Origin: Streptomyces omiyaensis
Lineage (GTDB): Bacteria; Actinomycetota; Actinomycetes; Streptomycetales; Streptomycetaceae
Assembly (NCBI RefSeq): GCF_014650895.1
Contig: NZ_BMVV01000012.1
Coordinates: 124,001-188,000 of the forward strand
Direction: 5' to 3'
DNA: 64,000 nt
Shown here piece by piece: positions 60,836-64,000 of the stretch; within the stretch, counting starts at the first letter, position 1, and each line of letters opens with the position of its first letter. Made by a program: the position numbers and the translations under genes. The notes beneath the pieces were generated by a model. It was not told the origin of the DNA. It did no database searches and saw only the letters and a list, made by a program, of their open reading frames with translations.

Positions 60836-61719
60836 TGGAGCTCGGGGAGGGACAGGTCGCCGTCGTCACCGGCGCCGCGAGCGGCATCGGCCGGGCCATG
60901 GCCCGCCGCTTCGCCGCCGAGGGCCTCGCCGTCGTCCTCGGCGACGTGGAGCGGGGACCGCTCGACGAGGCCGCCGGCGCACTGGCGGCGGACGGGGCGC
61001 GGGTCCTCGCCCGGACCGTCGACGTCTCCGACCCGGAGCAGGTGCGTGCCCTCGCCGACGCCGCCTACGACGCCTTCGGCGCCGTCCACGTCCTCTGCAA
61101 CAACGCCGGCGTCGGTTCCGGCGCCGAGGGCCGCATGTGGGAGCACGAGCCCAACGACTGGAAGTGGGCCTTCTCCGTCAACGTGTGGGGCGTCTTCCAC
61201 GGCATCCAGGCCTTCGTGCCCCGCATGCTGGCGGGCGGCGAACCCGGCCACGTCGTCAACACCTCCTCCGGCGACGGGGGCATCGCCCCGCTGCCCACCG
61301 CCTCCGTCTACGCGGTCACCAAGGCGGCCGTCGTCACCATGACCGAGTCGCTCTACGCCCACCTGCGCGCCGAGCACGCGCGCGTGGGCGCCTCCGTGCT
61401 CTTCCCCGGACCGCACATGCTCCGCACCGGCCTGTGGGAGTCGCACCGCAACCGGCCCGAGCGGTACGCCAAGGAGCGCCCGCGCCGGACCCCGTACCGC
61501 TCCCTGGACCAGTGGGAGGCCGCCATGAAGGAGGCCGGCCACGAGGTCGCCTTCACCCCGGTGGAGGAGGTCGCCGAGCACGTCGTCGAGGGGATCAGGG
61601 CAGACCGCTTCTGGATGCTCCCGGCGAGCGAGCACAGCGACCGGCAGATCGCGGCGCGCTCGCGGTCGATGCTCGACCGCGCGAACCCGTCCTACCTGGA
61701 GAGCTTCATCCTCGACTGA
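60835..61719 (+). CDS. SDR-family oxidoreductase
   Basis: 294 residues. Classical SDR: cofactor motif TGAASGIGRAMARRFA, Asp-x-Glu after strand 2 (LGDVERGPL, suggesting NAD), NNAGVG, and the active site Ser-Tyr-Lys in NTSSGDGGIAP and SVYAVTKAAVVTM. C-terminal extension of about 45 residues (FWMLPASEHSDRQIAARSRSML) typical of a subgroup seen beside amidohydrolases. Presumably oxidises an alcohol in the same pathway. Confidence 0.9.
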   Translation: MELGEGQVAVVTGAASGIGRAMARRFAAEGLAVVLGDVERGPLDEAAGALAADGARVLARTVDVSDPEQVRALADAAYDAFGAVHVLCNNAGVGSGAEGRMWEHEPNDWKWAFSVNVWGVFHGIQAFVPRMLAGGEPGHVVNTSSGDGGIAPLPTASVYAVTKAAVVTMTESLYAHLRAEHARVGASVLFPGPHMLRTGLWESHRNRPERYAKERPRRTPYRSLDQWEAAMKEAGHEVAFTPVEEVAEHVVEGIRADRFWMLPASEHSDRQIAARSRSMLDRANPSYLESFILD

Positions 61720-61734
61720 CCTGACTGAGGGGCC

Positions 61735-63036
61735 ATGTCCATGAGCCACGAGGACCCGTACCTGATCGTCTCCTCCGACTGCCACGCCGGGCTTCCCACC
61801 GAGGAGTACCGGCCCTATCTGGAGTCCCGCCACTACCGGGCCTTCGACGACTTCCTCGCCGGGCGCCAGGCCCGCCGCGAGGCCATGACCCGCCTCGGGG
61901 TGCGCAACGAGGACTTCGCGTCGAAGTGGTTCAGCGACCACGAGGAGGGGCTGCGCGGCGGCTGGGACCACGCGCAGCGGATCAAGGAGCTGGACGGCGA
62001 CGGCGTCGCCGCCGAGGTCGTCTTCCCCGACGCGGACGCCGTCGACAGCCGGACCGCCGCCCCCTTCGGCGTCGGCCTCGGCCTCTCCGGCGACCAGGAC
62101 CCCGAGCTCGGCATGGCGGGCGCCAAGGCGCACAACCGCTGGCTCGCCGAGTTCGTCGCCCACGACCCGGCCCGGCACTGCGGCGTCGCCCTGCTGCCCG
62201 TCACCGCCGACCCGCGCGAGGTGGTCGCCGAGATCCACCGGGCCAAGGAGTCGGGGCTCGGCGCCCTGATGATCCCGTCCATGTGGGTCGACAGGCCGCC
62301 CTACCACGACCGGCGGTACGACCCCGTGTGGGCGGCCGCCGCCGAGACCGCGATGCCGGTCCTCACCCACTCCGGCGCCGCGCCCCGCGAGGAGTACGGC
62401 GACCACCTCGGCATCTACGTCTCCGAGGTCACCTGGTGGCCGGCCCGGCCGCTGTGGTTCCTGCTCTGGTCCGGGGTCTTCGAGCGCCACCCGGGGCTGC
62501 GGTTCGGCGTCGCCGAGTCCGGCTGCTGGTGGCTGCCGAACCTGCTCTGGTTCATGGACCGGCTCTACCTCGGCGCGCACGGCGGCAAGAAGCTCTCGCC
62601 CTTCGCGGAGCTGCTGCGCCCGCCGAGCGAGTACCTGGACCGGCAGGTCTTCGTCTGCGCCACCAACACCAAGCGGCGCGAGCTGGCGCAGCGGTACGAG
62701 ATCGGCGTCGACACCATCCTCTGGGGCTCGGACTTCCCGCACCCCGAGGGCACCTGGCCGAACACCCGCACCTGGCTGCGGAACACCTTCCACGACATCC
62801 CCGTGGCGGAGACCCGGCGGATGCTGGGCCTGGCCGCCGCCGAGGTCTTCGGCTTCGACACCGGGAAGCTGGAACCGGTCGCCCGGCGGATCGGCCCCAC
62901 CCCCGCCGAGCTCGGCCAGCCCGCCGACCAGACCGCCGTCGAGGCCTCCTGGGCCCGCTCCCGCGCGACCGGCCGCCACTGGCTCACCGGCGGCGACTTC
63001 CCGGTCACGGGCCCGGACGCGGGGGTGACCCCGTGA
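61735..63036 (+). CDS. Amidohydrolase_2-family metal-dependent hydrolase (first copy)
   Basis: 433 residues from ATG 61735 (ATG 61741 also possible). TIM-barrel hydrolase/decarboxylase of the ACMSD-like superfamily: SSDCHAGLPTEEYRPYL at the N terminus, VVFPDADAVD, LTHSGAAPREEYGDHLG with a metal His, GVAESGCWWLPNLLWFMD and ILWGSDFPHPEGTWP with the metal Asp. The first metal motif reads DCHAG, so the second His of the usual HxH is Gly. Reaction unknown; decarboxylase and hydrolase members both exist. Stop overlaps the next start (GTGA). Confidence 0.85.
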   Translation: MSMSHEDPYLIVSSDCHAGLPTEEYRPYLESRHYRAFDDFLAGRQARREAMTRLGVRNEDFASKWFSDHEEGLRGGWDHAQRIKELDGDGVAAEVVFPDADAVDSRTAAPFGVGLGLSGDQDPELGMAGAKAHNRWLAEFVAHDPARHCGVALLPVTADPREVVAEIHRAKESGLGALMIPSMWVDRPPYHDRRYDPVWAAAAETAMPVLTHSGAAPREEYGDHLGIYVSEVTWWPARPLWFLLWSGVFERHPGLRFGVAESGCWWLPNLLWFMDRLYLGAHGGKKLSPFAELLRPPSEYLDRQVFVCATNTKRRELAQRYEIGVDTILWGSDFPHPEGTWPNTRTWLRNTFHDIPVAETRRMLGLAAAEVFGFDTGKLEPVARRIGPTPAELGQPADQTAVEASWARSRATGRHWLTGGDFPVTGPDAGVTP

Positions 63037-64000
63037 CCGACCGCCACACCGTGATCTCCGCCGACTGCCACGCCGGCGCCGACCTCCTCGACTACCGGCC
63101 CTACCTGGAGAAGCGGTTCCACGACGACTTCGACGCCTGGGCCGCCGCGTACGTCAACCCGTACGAGGACCTGCTCGCCGACACCGCCGACCGCAACTGG
63201 AACTCCGGCCGGCGGCTGCGCGAGCTGGAGGAGGACGGGATCGTCGCCGAGGTCGTCTTCCCCAACACCATCCCGCCCTTCTTCCCCTCCGCCTCCCTCA
63301 TGGCCCCGGCCCCCACCCGGGAGGAGTTCGAGCGCCGCTGGGCGGGACTGCGCGCCCACAACCGCTGGCTCGCCGACTTCTGCGGCCTCGCCCCCGGCCG
63401 CCGGGCCGGCGTCGCCCAGATCCTCCTCAACGACGTCGAAGAGGCCGTCCGCGAGATCCGCCGCACCCACGCGGCCGGCCTCACCGGCGGCATCCTGCTC
63501 CCCGGCACCCCGCCGGGCAGCGGACTGCCGGAGCTGTACTCGGAGGCGTACGACCCGATCTGGGCCGTTTGTGAGGAGCTGGGGGTCCCGGTGAACCACC
63601 ACGGCGGCTCGGCCTCCCCGCCGCTCGGCGACGAGCCGGCCGCCCGGGCCGTCTTCATGGTGGAGACCACCTGGTTCTCCCACCGGGCGCTGTGGCACCT
63701 GGTCTTCGGCGGCGCCTTCCGCCGCCACCCCGGCCTCAGGCTGGTCCTCACCGAGCAGGGCTCCGGCTGGATCCCCGGCGTGGTGGAGATGCTGGACTAC
63801 TACCACGGGCGCCTCGTCGCGGCGGCGGGCCGGGCGGTCACCGCCGAGTCGAAGTTCGGCGCGGGCCTCGCCGACTCCATGGGCCGCAGTCCCGGCGAGG
63901 TCTGGCGGGACAACTGCTTCGTCGGCGCCAGCTTCATGCGCCCCCACGAGGTGCCGCTGCGCGACCGGATCGGCCTCGACAAGATCATGTGGGGCAGCGA
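63033..64000 (+). CDS. Amidohydrolase_2-family protein (second copy), partial
   Basis: 322 complete codons from GTG 63033, running off the right edge at MWGS, the metal-Asp motif. Homologous to the preceding gene: SADCHAGADLLDYRPYL, VVFPNTIPPFFP, NHHGGSASPPLG, LTEQGSGWIPGVVEMLDYY. Also has DCHAG instead of DxHxH. The pair probably forms a heteromer or acts on successive intermediates. 63033 overlaps the upstream TGA by GTGA. Confidence 0.85.
   Translation, partial: MTDRHTVISADCHAGADLLDYRPYLEKRFHDDFDAWAAAYVNPYEDLLADTADRNWNSGRRLRELEEDGIVAEVVFPNTIPPFFPSASLMAPAPTREEFERRWAGLRAHNRWLADFCGLAPGRRAGVAQILLNDVEEAVREIRRTHAAGLTGGILLPGTPPGSGLPELYSEAYDPIWAVCEELGVPVNHHGGSASPPLGDEPAARAVFMVETTWFSHRALWHLVFGGAFRRHPGLRLVLTEQGSGWIPGVVEMLDYYHGRLVAAAGRAVTAESKFGAGLADSMGRSPGEVWRDNCFVGASFMRPHEVPLRDRIGLDKIMWGS

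Overview
The window is chromosomal DNA of a Streptomyces or very close relative. GC content is very high with G/C-rich third codon positions, GTG starts are frequent, and many neighbouring genes overlap as GTGA or ATGA. The gene set is typical: the 73-residue nucleoid protein Gbn, an LAETG sortase substrate of the SCO1860 type, a PhoP-type box before a Pit transporter, a DmdR-type iron box, an actinobacterial Asp23/AmaP cluster and large SpoIIE-type phosphatases. I saw no tRNA, rRNA, insertion sequence, prophage or CRISPR array. The block from about 31 to 51 kb looks like core chromosome; the rest is catabolic, regulatory and transport genes.

Layout. 1-7.6 kb: end of a GntR regulator, ACC deaminase, a double TerD protein, an AraC regulator, uronate dehydrogenase divergent from an unrecognised 396-residue protein, and a cytosine-deaminase-like amidohydrolase. 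7.6-16.1 kb: a 24-bp tandem repeat, two translationally coupled SpoIIE-type phosphatases, an MFS exporter, a small membrane protein and a stand-alone penicillin-binding protein. 16.2-18.6 kb: an IclR regulator divergent from a 2-oxoglutarate-semialdehyde dehydrogenase. Its operators (CGTTCA-N6-TGAACG type) recur at the uronate dehydrogenase promoters 12 kb away, which suggests one sugar-acid regulon. 18.7-27.5 kb: efflux, GlxA-like regulator, DsbA, two class V aminotransferases, MarR/old yellow enzyme and an amidohydrolase.

27.6-31 kb: a siderophore accessory island (acyltransferase, penicillin-acylase homologue, siderophore-interacting flavoprotein) around an iron box. 31.4-41.6 kb: the LAETG surface protein, then cobalamin genes: a minus-strand operon cobD-cobQ-chelatase-cobO-cobB behind a cobalamin riboswitch, a convergent ZIP metal transporter, and a CbiG-C/CobC fusion. 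41.8-43.4 kb: phosphate transporter operon with a PHO box. 43.6-51.1 kb: an alpha/beta hydrolase lacking its serine, a metalloprotease, an ABC-F protein preceded by a probable 13-residue leader peptide, gbn and an enoyl-CoA hydratase. 51.1-54.3 kb: the Asp23/Gls24-AmaP envelope cluster. 54.3-59.1 kb: SDR, GH15 glucanase, SURF1, a Cys-rich zinc protein and a DEDDh-BRCT exonuclease. 59.3-64 kb: a TetR regulator with a perfect operator and a four-gene catabolic operon (acetoacetate-decarboxylase-like, SDR, two amidohydrolases) that runs off the end.

Most convergent junctions hold a perfect GC-rich stem-loop without a T-tract. The observations I rate highest are the two-locus IclR/uronate regulon, the leader peptide before the ABC-F gene, the TetR-controlled operon, and the CbiG-C/CobC fusion with a ZIP transporter embedded in the cobalamin cluster.
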